Assembly: GCA_963971225.1 (NCBI GenBank)
Contig: OZ020269.1
Coordinates: 32,509,264-32,573,263, forward strand
Direction of reading: 5' to 3'
Length of the DNA stretch: 64,000 nt
Origin: Melieria omissa
Taxonomy: Eukaryota; Arthropoda; Insecta; Diptera; Ulidiidae
Shown: positions 48,478 to 59,435 of the stretch, piece by piece
Numbering within the stretch: the first letter of the stretch is position 1
How the letters are laid out: every line of letters begins with the position of its first letter
The notes under the pieces: model-generated
Told to the model about the DNA's origin: nothing
The model's database searches: none
The model's input: only the letters and a program-made list of their open reading frames with translations
Translations under genes and position numbers: made by a program

Positions 48478-49750
48478 CTATTATTATTATTAAAGTGTAG
48501 GGAGCGTTCAGAAACGGGGGGCGAAAGTCTGTCCTTTCTGCTCTGGCTTGCGCCCACTTCCATTGGTTACTCTCATCGTCAAGCCAGAAGGGGTAATTTC
48601 TAAGAAATACTTAAATGAGCCGCGTTCGCCGGTCACGAGATAGAACCTGTCTCCAGTGACCTATTGCATTCCTGAGCTCATCCTCGCGGAGGATCATACT
48701 GCCGAAGCACATATGCCTGAGCTGCCCGAAAGCCGGGCACGGCTTTTGCCTAACCACTGCAGGTAGCCCCTTCTTTTAGAACTAGGCGCATCAATAAACA
48801 TCCTCGACTGCCTACATGTCGACTAAGCCAGTAGTCGAGGTATTTGCGTACTAATGTGCTACTGAATGCAGTCTTCTGCTCAGATAAGCCGCAACCAATC
48901 GATGGTTCAGGTCCTAAGAAACGGGCCAAAGATCCAGCTCTGGCGAGCTCATCCACCTTTTCATTGCCTTCGATATCAGAATGCTCAGGCACCCACAGAA
49001 GTGCTAGTTCAGTATCCCGCACAATTTTGGATTTTGTCTGCATAGCTAAGCAAGCCTTAACAGCCGCTTGGCTGTCTGAGCAAATATATATAACACACCC
49101 AGACCTTCCCCTCCGCCGCAGCTCAAGCGCTCCTATAGATATGGAAAACACTTCCGCCTGAACGACAGAAGTTCGACTGCCCAGCGGAAAGGAAATTCGA
49201 ATGTTATCACTGTCAGAGTGGGCGTAAACTGCCCCCCTCTCAGACGGAAGAATTTTAAGAAAGTCTCTTCCGGGTTCCCCCCTGAGACCAAGTTTCCTGC
49301 CGCTCGACTGGCCTCATTTTGTGCAGCTAGAAGCACTCATTTTCTGCAGTTAGAAACAAAGGAGGAAGACACAGAAGAGCCTCCATGGCAGTCGTTGGAC
49401 TACGCCCTTGACCACCATAGAGGATATAAGGTTTGACAATGCAAGTGTAGATCCAGTGGACAAGCCGGGGGCTAAGCTAACGACCGGCCAACTATCCTTC
49501 TGCATTACCATAGTATCTTGGTTGCTTTCTCCACACGCGATTCAATATTATCGGTGAAGAGGGGCTTTGAATCAAGCCAAATACCTAAGGGCTTGACCCT
49601 TTCAACTAGTTCAAGCCTGGTGCCCAAGAAGAAGGGCAACCTGATTGTCAGTACCTTCCTTCTTGACGGGAACAATATCATATTCGTTTTCACGGGGCTA
49701 ACAGATAATGATGAATGATCCACGCACCAGTTCCCCACATCGCTCAATGC
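48478..49750 (-). pseudogene. 3' half of a LOA-like non-LTR retrotransposon ORF2, decayed
   Basis: On the minus strand from 49,750 the copy begins inside the reverse transcriptase: WCVDHSSLSVSPVKTNMILF (about 49,672-49,731) and a VKPLGIWLDSKPLFTDNIES thumb block (about 49,540-49,600). SPRLVHWIYTCIVKP-YG follows near 49,425-49,475, then an internal deletion. RNase H blocks follow: SVVQAEVFSI (about 49,145-49,175), YICSDSQAAVKA (about 49,060-49,095) and VPEHSDIEGNEKVDELARAG (about 48,938-48,998; the usual Gly-His is Glu-His). Stops and frameshifts separate the parts. The copy ends in a TAATAATAATAATA tail at 48,478-48,492, as LOA and I elements do. It is a 5'-truncated, inactive insertion. Confidence 0.8.
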
Positions 49751-49804
49751 ACGCCAACGCCTAATAGTTTTTCAGCTATCAAGAGTAGCAACTATCGATC
49801 AAGT
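49751..49804. other. Short spacer between non-LTR copy and MITE
   Basis: The non-LTR similarity fades here. Nothing else was recognised. Confidence 0.3.
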
Positions 49805-49909
49805 CAATGGCGCACACAGGAGAGGAGGGGTTTGGGGGTTTAAGCCCCCATATACAAAAATGTTTGGTACCAAATTGCTCTCCCAAATGCAATTCTGTGT
49901 GCGCCACTG
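49805..49909. mobile_element. Small hAT-like inverted-repeat fragment, 105 bp
   Basis: CAATGGCGCACACAG at the left and CTGTGTGCGCCACTG at the right are inverted repeats of 15 bases with one mismatch, of CAGTGGCG type as in many hAT elements. A short GGGGGTTTAAGCCCCC hairpin lies inside. The 8 flanking bases do not match, so no target duplication supports it. It may be a solo remnant. Confidence 0.5.
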
Positions 49910-51374
49910 AAAACTTTGTAGGCATTAAGGATTTTAAGAGAATCACTCATGCTTCTCTATCCAAGTAATATTTATCTTCTTTAGAACTGAGCCTAAAGTT
50001 ATTGCAATACAGTATTTGACAATGTAACTGATGTAAGTCATTAAAAACCTTTGAATGAAACCAAATTTCTATACCCAAACTTTTGATTATATTTTTCCCA
50101 TAACTTATTTCTAAAGGTGAAAGCCATAAAACGAAACGATGCAATCTCGACAACTTTCTGACTAGTAAACAAAGTTCCAAAGCATTAAAAAAGATTCTTT
50201 CATTTGCGTCACAGTCTGAAAGGGTTACATCAGTCACTGTTCACGCCTTAATCTGCCATCAATCTTCCTCTACATAAATAAAGTTAAAGTAAATGACAAT
50301 GAATATCCAATAACCCGCGTAAGTGTAAGTCAATAATTTTATTTTATTTTTCCAGTTTATTTCAATCCCCACGCAACGTTTACACACACACACACAACAC
50401 AATGACAACAAATTTAAGTTGAAAGAAATCGCAAAGCTATCGTTCAGTTCAGTGCTTTGCTTCAGTACTTTAATGCGCCAAGTAACGTGCAAGTATTTCG
50501 TGTAAGAGTCACCTGCGTCAGCGGCGCGTCGCAGATAAGCGCAAGGCAAATATTTTTCATTATGTGGAACGGATGCTGTGGCGTGGCGTCGTCATGTGCA
50601 CGAAAATTCGCTAAAAATGCGCAAATCGATTCATGCGTTTCATTCACGGGTGCGCCAACCGTCAGACTGTCACTCCCATGCCAGCGTTTGGCGGTTGGTA
50701 GACGTGGCGATAATAAGACGCGGACGCATGCCGCAGAGACATTCCGCAAGGACGTAAGGACTCCCACATAAGCGGAGAAAGCTGCTGGCTACGAATGCTT
50801 GGCTATAGTTCCAGTGTGCAGCACTTGCGGAATCTGTTGAAAGGGCTGACACAAACAACAAGTCAATTGGGCAAAAATAATGCCAAGTGTGCGTGTTTGC
50901 GTGTGTGTGTGTGTAGTTTTGACATGCGGCCTGGCGGCGAAATTGTTCTTTTTTCGGCAGTTCAAATAGGCGTCTTGTGGGTAGCAACCGACGACATGCT
51001 TCAGTGATCGAAGCGAAATCCGATTAGATACGCACTCGCCTGTGCGACAGCGTCAACTGCTTGCCGCCGCCTTTCACCTGCCGCACAGTGGGCCGGTGCA
51101 GAGTGCGTGAAAACGTAGGTAAGCGTTGCTGCGCGCCCAAGCAATCAATACCGTTGATGAAGGTAATCAGTCGAAGAAATTCAATTTCCAAACAGCCGGG
51201 GCCGTGGGGATATGCTGATTGACGCAGCCGGACAAACAGACAACTGGGGAGAAAACTGCTCGCAGCGCTCGACGACACGAAGGACCCAGCGACAATCGCT
51301 GGAATTACTCGAATAGGTAGCAGGAAGGCGTTGGAAATTGAAACTGCTGCTCGAAGCAACAAAAAAAATTGGCA
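49910..51374. other. Unassigned DNA with a GC-richer island at 50,360-51,370
   Basis: (CA)n at 50,381-50,396, (GT)n at about 50,893-50,914, and stop-poor sequence with frames up to 112 codons on both strands. None has a recognisable motif. No gene is supported. Confidence 0.4.
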
Positions 51375-51650
51375 GTTGAAAACTTTTCACTTAATTTTGT
51401 GCGTGAAAAGTGATAGCACTGACAGGTTCAACTTTAAAGAAACTCGATGATTTTGCTTGTTTGGAGGTTGAGACATGCTTTGGGTGATTTACATTCGAAA
51501 ATAAACAACAATACACGAAGCATTGAATGACAGAAAGGTGCAGCTTGAATTGGCTTAAAACGAAAATAGTGGGGATTCATGTTTTTACAGGTGAGTTGAT
51601 TTTGAGTGTTATGGAAGTGTAACAAAAGACTTTTAAGTTGGCTTATTTCA
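51375..51650. repeat. Diverged dispersed repeat, unit 2
   Basis: Partner of 47,449-47,740. It keeps TTGAAAACTTTTCACTT, GTGAAAAGTGATAGCA, ATGCTTTGGGTGATTTAC, AAATAAACAAC and CGAAGCATTG in the same order and spacing to within a few bases. Confidence 0.65.
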
Positions 51651-52217
51651 GAGCTGCGAACATGTGTGAAAAGAGAAAAGCGGACGCTTTCATTCAGTGG
51701 TAAATGCGTTGCTCAACAAGTTTGGGAGCCGAGAGGAATTATTATAGCAGAGCTTGGCATAAATTTTGTATTTTGATGGAATTTATTGTGTTACGCATGC
51801 AAAAAGAGAATATTCGAAGAAGTCTGAAGTGAAGCATTTACTTGCGGCAAATCTTACCAAAACCGTTCACCGTGCTCGTAAAGCAACAAAAACATTAAGG
51901 ACACATAATTTTCAATAAGAATTTCTGTGTTATTCCTCCGTTATAATACAATTTTTCAAACGCAAACACACAATTTAGTCTATCAGACTTTTTTTTCGAA
52001 ATAGATTTTTCAAGATATTCGAAATGTTTCAATTTATTTGTTAATGTAAATAAAGTTGAGCAATGAAAGGAAAATATGAATTTTCCGGTCTCACAGACAA
52101 ATAGAAGTGTCAAGAAAGGTTATTAAACCAAATATTTGAGACTACGTTTAAATTCTCTTGTCATTCTTTTTTCTTAATTAACTTTTTTTGCATACATAAA
52201 GACTTACATTAAAAATA
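51651..52217. other. Unassigned AT-rich DNA
   Basis: Possibly the eroded 5' part of the hAT transposase that becomes readable at 52,218, but no earlier hAT block (such as a BED finger) can be read with confidence. Confidence 0.35.
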
Positions 52218-52625
52218 TTGCCTCAACTGGACGTTCCAGCAAGATGGAGCTCAACATATAAAACGTTGGGAAGGCTTCTGAGATTTAAAGATTTTTGCTC
52301 GGAACACTTGAAAAATCCATTGCAAGATGAGGAATGGGCAGAAATTATAGAATTTCTAACAACATTAAAACCAATTCACGAAACCACCATCAAACTCCAA
52401 AAAGAGCAGCTTTTCTTCAGTGTTTTCTTCAGAGAATGGTTCGCCTTAAAAGTGATTCTCAAATCGAATCAGTCACCTACGGCAGCAGCACTCGTAACTT
52501 TTGTTTCAAATAGAGAACCTCAACTTTTAAGCAACGTTGTTACGAATGCTGCGCTCTTTTTTGATGCTCGTTTTTACGGGGATACCAAGATTCCAAACTT
52601 TAGATTGCCCAAACTAAATTGGACG
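52218..52625 (+). pseudogene. Internal fragment of a hAT transposase
   Basis: A frame of about 135 codons reads LDVPARWSSTYKTLGRLLRF (about 52,227-52,286), the LDVxTRWNSTYxML block of hAT transposases. It continues with EEWAEIIEFLTTLKPIHETT (the EW...L.PxxxAT block), IKLQKEQLFFSVFFREWF and AALFFDARF, near the conserved LDPR. The N-terminal zinc finger, the first catalytic region and the C-terminal hAT dimerisation domain are missing. At about 52,610-52,640 the hAT similarity stops and the LOA-like reverse transcriptase begins, so a truncated retrotransposon probably inserted into the hAT copy. No inverted repeats for this hAT could be found. Confidence 0.8.
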
Positions 52626-52636
52626 GCACTGGCGCT

Positions 52637-54960
52637 TTCATCCAGTACCAAATACTAGGAGTCATATTAGATCCTAAGTTAAATTGGAAGTTGAACATAG
52701 GTGAAAGAGTGAACAAGGCCGGGTTCTCTCTGCATTAATAAGACGGAGCTGGGGTCTCCAGCCGAAATTGATGCTCTGGGTGTAAAAGATGGTGATACGC
52801 CCAATCTTATCGTACGGTGCCTTGGTGTGGTGGAAACCCCTTGGGAAGGCGTATAACAGAACCAAGCTCGCATAAATACAAAGGACGGCCTGTGCGGGAA
52901 CAGTTGGCGCAATCAAATTGTGTCCGGCAGAAGCCTTGAACGTTCTGGCGCATTTACTTCCAATTGATCTACATATAGTAAGCACAGCTACTGCAAGTGT
53001 TTTACGGCTGAAGGAACTGGCCTGCTGGAGTTGCAGACCTTACGGTCACGGTAGTCTACTGGCGGACAGCCACATCTGTAGATCGGAAACAGACTACAAA
53101 GCCCCTAACATAGTTTTTGAAATACCGTTCTCAATCAGAATACCATCACGGTCTGAATGGGGCAGAATGAACCTAGAACCTAGAATGAACACCGGGGGCA
53201 CCCCAATCCACACGGATGGTTCCAAAATAAATTGTGGAGTGGGAGCTGGTATCTACCCAAGCAAACTGAGGATCAGCAAATCAATTAGACTTCCGAATAG
53301 TTCTAGTGTGTTCCAGGCGGAGGTCCTGGCTATTCAGGAAGCCTGTAGGCTGGCACTGGCAGACACCACCTTCAAGAATAGAGTCAACATCTTCTCGGAT
53401 AGCCAAGCTGCATTAACGGCGTTGCACAGTGATTCGTTCCATAGACAAAATTCGAAAAATTTATGGTCTCAGAATTTAACGATTTTGATGTCATTTGAAA
53501 GAAAAAACTCCAACTAAGAAAACCCAAAAAAATCTGCGCAAACAATAAATTAGTATCTGTGCAAAACCGGCTCAAAGTTGAAATTTTGTTCTAAAAAAAA
53601 TTTAAACACATATTTTCTGTGTTTTAGTCTATTGAGTACAAAAAATTTTAAAAATACATGGTCACCAAGAAGTTGCTAAAACTTTCAATATACAATAAGA
53701 AATGATGTGGTCATTTTCGCTTTAAGTGTTATCTCAAAAATTTGCAAAGCTGAGGCTTTTACTTCACTTTTAATTCAAAATATGTTTCTAAATTAAAAAT
53801 CTGAAAATTGGGAAAACTTAGAGGAAAATATCTAAAAAGTATGTGAAAGTATGTTCCTGGGTTTTTTTTTATTTTAAGAAGCATTCTTTCTTTTTCGGAT
53901 AATGTAATTATATCCTCCATATCTTCCGATCTCAGAAAATAATTCAATTTGAAAAGTGGTCCAAACCCGTATTTTTCGACAAAATTTATTTTATTTATGC
54001 CTAAAAGTATGCAATCAGCACGAAAAATGATAAAATCTGCAAAAATGCAAAACATACATCTATAATTATCGTTTTTATTGCAAAACCAGAGGGTCCTAAG
54101 ACCATTTATGTTACTCTTTGGAATAATCAATGTTGTCGTTACCGATTAAATGTAAAATCTGAAAAATCTAGCCAACACACTTGGTGCTGTAGCTTTCCAA
54201 AAATGACGAAATTTGCAAATTTAAGTCAATAATTTCAGCCATTGTCAAACTACAACAGTCTAAGAAAAACCAAGAGATTTCAATTCAGCAGACTAGTATA
54301 CCAAGTTTTATGAAGAACGGACCACTCCTTCTAATTTTGTCCCGCGGTTGTATCGAGTCGAATCACTGTGCGTTGGGCTCTTCTATCATAACCTCCAAAC
54401 TTGTCTGGAACTGCAGGGACTGCAAGGGTCTCCCCTTCTAGAACATAGGCATAGGCATAGGAACATTGAGTGCAACGAAAGAGCGGACGAGCTAGCCAGA
54501 AGAGCTTCCGCTTTTGATCAGAGGGATGCGGTAGAGGTCCACACCCCAATAAATCTCATCGAGAGCGAGATCTTTAAGGACCCCTTAGCAAAGGCAGACA
54601 AGAGATGGTATAGGCTGGACCAACCTGCAGTGTTGGTAGATCAATCTGGCAAAGATATAATGAAAACAAATAGGTGGAACTGATTAGAAAAAAGCGAAGC
54701 GATGTGACCAAACTCACTGCAGTGATAACAGACCACCGGCCTTTACACACAACACCAGCTGCCGTAGTTGTTGCGATCCAGCTGAAAAGAAAACAATTGA
54801 ACACTTCCTCTGTGCATGCCCGGCTCTAGCAAGAAGAAGATTTAAAACGCTAGGCAGACCAGAAGGAGAACTCTATCAACGCCTGGAAATGTTTATAATG
54901 GTTGCAACGCAGTCAGTCAGTCAATTTGCGTTTGTCAGTTTGTTTTACTACAAATAAATG
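52637..54960 (+). pseudogene. LOA-like non-LTR retrotransposon ORF2, 5'-truncated and split by an insertion
   Basis: The readable order is: ILGVILDPKLNWKLNIGERV (RT thumb start, about 52,653-52,712); WGLQPKLMLWV and MVIRPILSYGALVWWKPLGK (about 52,791-52,850); the RNase H start HTDGSK (about 53,209-53,226); SSVFQAEVLAI (about 53,302-53,334); and FSDSQAALTAL (53,392-53,424). After the inserted element the same frame resumes at 54,376 with GSSIITSKLVWNCRDC, then NIECNERADELARRAS. The C-terminal zinc finger is SCRSCCDPAEKKTIEHFLCA (54,756-54,815), followed by CPALARRR. Two in-frame stops and several frameshifts make it inactive. LOA/Lian relatives share the RPILSYGALVWW and LLPIDLHI blocks. The 5' RT, endonuclease and ORF1 are absent, as expected for 5' truncation. 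The 53,425-54,370 part is foreign. Confidence 0.85.
53425..54370. mobile_element. Transib-like element, 946 bp, with RSS-like ends, inside RNase H
   Basis: The ends are CACAGTGATTCG and its exact reverse complement, flanked by a perfect 5-bp duplication, CGTTG (53,420-53,424 and 54,371-54,375). Removing the element and one CGTTG joins the RNase H reading frame exactly, so the boundaries are certain. Each end has a CACAGTG heptamer followed by ACAAAATT(C/A): after 13 bases at the left (53,432-53,444) and after 23 bases at the right (54,341-54,363). This is the heptamer, 12/23-type spacer and nonamer layout of RAG recombination signals and of some Transib ends. A 123-codon minus frame (53,759-54,130) shows no transposase motif. 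It is non-autonomous, and distinct in its ends from the Transib-like element at 29,933. Confidence 0.85.
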
Positions 54961-56934
54961 TATTGAATCAATTCATACTCGAAATGGGGTAAGGCAATGT
55001 AAAAAAAATGTTTCTTTCATAAAAGTTATGAAGCAACGTAAAAACAAAATTTGTTTTTAAATAATATTTATAGTTAAATGTAGTTATTAAAAATCGAAAA
55101 AATAAAGTTATGAAGCAATGTAAAAAAAATTCTTAAAATAATAGTTTTCAGTAACATAAAAAAACCTCATAAATAAAACTGATGAAGCAACGTAACAAAA
55201 AATTGACAAAAAAAAATAAATATCGAGGACGAAAAACAAAACATTTTTTCATAACAGTTACTACGCAACGTAACAAATAATTGTCGCAAGTAATAACTAT
55301 AATCAACAAAAACAATTTATGTTACATTGTGCTTGCTACATTGCAATTATTTTCTTAAAATAATAGTCAAGTCCCTGTTTGCAACACAACCAAAAAGAGA
55401 AAACTTATATAATGCAAAATTATAGGAAAAAGTGTATTGTTTCATAATAAAAACTCACACACGAAAACATCTAATGGAATTATTATTATTTAAATAAAAA
55501 ACCTTAACAGCAATGAAGATTTTCATTGGGCACTTTGGATTTTATAGATCAAACGTCGAAAGCCACTTTGGACGTGAAAAAATGCCACTCGGCCACTGGG
55601 TTTGCGTGTGGAAACCGCTTCAACCTGAGCGTCAATGAACGCATAAAACTTCAAGGCACAGCACCTTGCGACATCGGCTGGCAGCGCGCCATACATATTT
55701 TTATGTTTACAAACTATTTTCAATGCTTGTAGACGTACCCAGCTGTGGTTTTTATGGCCACACTTCAGATAAAAGTGAGGGTAAATATTTTTATCTGCCC
55801 TTTTTACACGTTTACAAATGAAATTCAAGGTGAAAGTTTACGCTGGTAATTTTCACAAATTACACTTATGCGTTAGTTTTATTATAAGTATAAGCTTTTA
55901 GTGCTCCCGAAAATGCTTTACATCAGACAGCCATTTACCGAAATGGTAGTATCGACGCCTACATGGAGGCGAAAAAGCATGAAATTCTCAACAAATTTGT
56001 GTGAATTAATGTAATTATGTGTTGCGGCCGCAAACTTTATAACTTTTCGCCCCCACATTGGCACGAAGGACCCACACAAATCGTTGCCTAATTGTGCTGG
56101 TATTTTGCGCCGGGCTGCGTCTGTCCCACGAACACGCCACTCAGCCGCTCAAGTAACCACGAGCAACCTTTACAAATATTGACAAAGTAAACAAATTACA
56201 CGACTGCATTGAGGACGCAGCTCAGGCTCAGGCAATATGCCGCTTTCTGTAGACTGTCCTGTGCTTAACTGTGCTTAACTTTTAATAAAGTTATCATAAT
56301 TTCTTGCTTTTCCTCGCCACGCAGTGCTGTCACTTGGCGTTGCGGCGCAAAGTAAGAAACAAGGCGGCAAGTTCAAGTGTGTGTGGGTGTGTGTGCGGTT
56401 GTGGATAAGCGCACACTTATGTCTTATGGTATGAACGTGTCAGTGTGCCATCGTAAGTGTTATTAATGTTAATTAATAAAATTGACTTTTTGCCCCACGG
56501 ATTTGTAAGGCTGCGGCGCACAGACATAAATGATAATGTTTTTTCTCATCTCTGCTTACGGCAGATTTTCTCACACATTTTCGCACAATCGCACATCCTT
56601 CCGCCCCCTTCACTAACTCGAGCGAATATTGAAAAGTTGATTGAAGTAAAGTATGCTATCGCTTGTGCAGACCATCAACAACGCTGAGACGCCTAAACGC
56701 AGACTATGATTTATGAATAAAGTTTTCAATGGATTTTCACGCTCATTTGTGTAATGAGAAAATAGCACCAGTGTCTTTTCGTAGTTTAACAACACTTTGA
56801 TGTCTTTATGAAAATTAGCGTTGGGCAGAAACGATATTGAAATTGATTACTTTCTGAACTTGATTCTGAGAAAAATCGGTAGCATTCGATGTTTGTAAGT
56901 ATAGATTTTGAGTACTTGAAGGTACTTGAAGTAC
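54961..56934. other. Unassigned DNA
   Basis: 54,980-55,330 contains a loose, diverged repetition of AAGTTATGAAGCAA(C/T)GTAA at about 54,984, 55,025, 55,107, 55,178 and 55,255. 55,480-56,700 is GC-richer and stop-poor, with (GT)n at about 56,378-56,395 and no motif-bearing frame. No gene is supported. Confidence 0.4.
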
Positions 56935-58259
56935 CAGGAGCGTAGCCACATCTTGGCGAGAGAAGCTTAGAAATTTTGATTCACAAATTCATTATGTGTA
57001 CTAAAGTAACAGTCTTGAGAATAATTGTTGAATTTTTTAACTGAACTTTATTATTTTGTAATATTTTAGTTTTATCGATGGTCTGTTAACATTAATTTTT
57101 TGTTTAACTGGATTATAAATAAATAAATAAAGTAAGCAAGACTTTCGAAACATTATACTTTTTAGATGCGCCACCAATATGTGACTAAGTGCGTAACAAA
57201 TGTTCAATATTCCCGATGTTTAGTCAAAAATTTATGATATTTAGTTGACTGGAAGCGGAGTTATTGCGTCTGTAGCGACACTAGGTTTGTGTCATTGGTA
57301 CAAAAATGAGCATCGAACAAAGAGCCCGTATTATGTTTTGTTTTAAATTGGGTAAAACTTTTACCTACGCATTTCAATTGATGATCAAAGTTTATATTGT
57401 TGATCGTTTATCCCGTAACAAATTCATCAGTGGTGTATGCAATTTTGAAGCGATTGCAAAATGATGATCAACTACAATTAATGATCACCGCCAGTTCCCT
57501 CAAAACTGTACGTGAATTTATGACAGATTAGCCAGAATCTTCATTAAAATCGGATTTAAGCATCTCAATAACATCAATTTATAGCATTTTAACTGAACAT
57601 TTAGGCTATCAAACAGTGTCAATGTTAACAGAAGTTGAGAAAAGGCAATAATCTCATCTCATCTATCGACACTTCTGACTGATTTTTGGCTAAAAATGCC
57701 TGCAGTAGTTTTCATAGTAGTTTATTTTTTAGAATTAAGGTATTTGAACCAGATATCTGTAAATTGCTAGTTGATATAAGATTTGTAACGTTTGTATTCT
57801 ACTAAATAAACTAAAACTTTGACTAAAAATCGCACTGTAATCATCAACCACTCCCCGTATTCGCCTGATTAGGCAACGTGTACAACTTTTGACTTTTCGG
57901 AAAAATACATTTGTGGACAGAAAGAAAGCGTTTTAAAGACCAAGAAGCCATTCGAAATGCTTTTACCGACATGCTGACGGACATCCCGGCCAACGATCCA
58001 AAACACTCATTCAACATGCTTTTAGACAGTGCAAATTTTTGTATTTGCAGGGAACTATTTTGAATAAAACAAGTCGATTTAAAACAACAAATTTATTATT
58101 TGTTATTAATTGTTTAAAGTTAAAAATAACTATTTGTCTATTGTCGCAAAGTATAGTCGTACGTAAACGTAAACGTACAATGCATAGTGATTGAAAATGT
58201 TGATTAATGATTGGCTTAGGGAGGTTCTAATACCCAAACCCCTCTTGGCTACGGCCCTG
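56935..58259. mobile_element. Possible hAT-like shell enclosing a mariner relic
   Basis: The left end reads CAGGAGCGTAGCCA and the right end, reversed, CAGGGCCGTAGCCA, a 14-base inverted repeat with two mismatches. The 8 bases outside are TGAAGTAC and CACAGTAC, sharing AGTAC. This fits an old hAT-type insertion with an eroded 8-bp duplication. The mariner pseudogene at 57,306-58,067 lies inside. Confidence 0.5.
57306..58067 (+). pseudogene. Mariner transposase, frameshifted and internally deleted
   Basis: From ATG at 57,306 the product starts MSIEQRARIMFCFKLGKTFT (N-terminal helix-turn-helix region). In later frames it reads ASSLKTVREFMTD and SITSIYSILTEHLGYQTVSM, the second DNA-binding part of mariner transposases. 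Then come DFWLKMP and NHSPYSPD, equivalent to the (P)PYSPDLAPCDF line that holds the last catalytic Asp. The C-terminus reads DQEAIRNAFTDMLTDIPAND (57,940-57,999), HSFNMLLDSANFCI and NYFE followed by a stop at 58,065. The middle, with the first two catalytic Asp residues of the DD34D triad, is deleted, and stops occur within. Full mariner transposases are about 345 residues. This copy is dead. Confidence 0.8.
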
Positions 58260-59079
58260 CACAGTACACAGTAATAGTATTTATAATAATGGGAGAACAC
58301 ACTGGGTCGTGTAGACTCATAATCCTACTTTCAGCGACAATACCTGATGCAACACCTTTTTCCCAAGAATTTTTTTATTATGTTACAAACTTCAGAGGTG
58401 TTTTAAAATTTTAAAACAATGTTCAAAGTACGCCCCAGAATTATTTATTTTTTGTCGGAAGGCTCAATAATTGTGGAATTATAGGCAATCAAAAGTGAAG
58501 TGATCTAGTTGACCCGGAGTGTTCCCAATAATTGAAAAAATACGTGTGTTCTGAAAAAATTAAGTAAATTTCGTGAAAAATCCATTCAATCAAATGCATT
58601 CAAAAAAGTTATTAGAAGTAGTTTTCATCTATCTTTTTTATTTTGGTTTGGACATTCTACTTTAGATGTTTGCATAACATGAGAAGTACTTAAGTTCAAA
58701 CTTTAAGAGAGGAGAAACTCACACGTACACTCAACTATACCGAAAGAAATCCCTATCGAAGGGAATCGTTAGCGCACATTTTTGTCGAACAGTGTGTCGA
58801 TTCTACCGAAACATAGCCAACACTTTGAAGTATCGCTGGAACGAAGGTGGTCTGAAAAGTTTCTGATCTCAATCTTCTTGTTAACAAAGCAAAGGAAATC
58901 TATTTGCGTCACTTTTAGAAGTTACTTGCGCAAATTTCATTATTTTTAGATACGCAGTTATTGTTTGACAATAAGTAGTTTGAGTGAATCAAGGTGGGTG
59001 TTTCTGGATAAACTCGAGTATAGAGCAGTGATTAAATATTAAAAGGCTTATCTAAATTCATGCATACAAGAAAGAAGCA
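58260..59079. other. Unassigned AT-rich DNA
   Basis: GGTGGTCTGAAAAGTTTCTG at 58,847-58,866 resembles a mariner-type end, but no partner was found. No other feature is supported. Confidence 0.4.
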
Positions 59080-59240
59080 CCTGGGGGACCGTCTTATATC
59101 AGGTGCAGACTGGGTATCCTGAGGTTTAGGAAACATATTAAAATTACTCTCGGATACTGGACTCACTGATAGTCTTTGAGGACCAAGAAAGGGGGCACAA
59201 TAGATCTAACAGGTCACAGTGCATTTTCCCCATTAATAAT
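59080..59240 (+). mobile_element. Possible 3' end of a non-LTR retrotransposon
   Basis: The segment ends in ATTAATAATAATAATG (59,231-59,246), like the TAA-repeat tail at 48,478. Before it a short frame, RFRKHIKITLGYWTH, ends at a stop near 59,168, which may be an ORF C-terminus. No enzymatic motif is present, so this is a weak call. Confidence 0.35.
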
Positions 59241-59284
59241 AATAATGTAAATTTAAGATTAGTTAGCTGTCCACAGGAACTCTG

Positions 59285-59435
59285 AATCATCAAAATTTTG
59301 AGCCCTACCAGCTTGGGAGACTATAAACGTTCGGGACTTTCGAAAGCTGCAACCACTGACAAAAACATCGCCCAAGTTGACCAAATGTTGCTAGACAACA
59401 GTCGAATTAACACGAGAAAGACCATTGCGGTGATT
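59285..59435 (+). pseudogene. Mariner transposase fragment (DNA-binding region)
   Basis: One frame reads GDYKRSGLSKAATTDKNIAQ then VDQMLLDNSRINTRKTIAVI. The TDxNIxxVxxMLLxxxRIxxRxxA pattern is the second helix-turn-helix region of mariner transposases. Neither the N-terminus nor the catalytic core is recognisable nearby. It is a different copy from the one at 57,306, as its sequence in this region differs clearly. Confidence 0.5.

Noticed and set aside
53425..54370. A true antigen-receptor recombination signal
   Set aside because: The context is a transposon insertion with a target duplication in a fly-like genome; similarity to RSS is explained by the Transib-RAG relationship.
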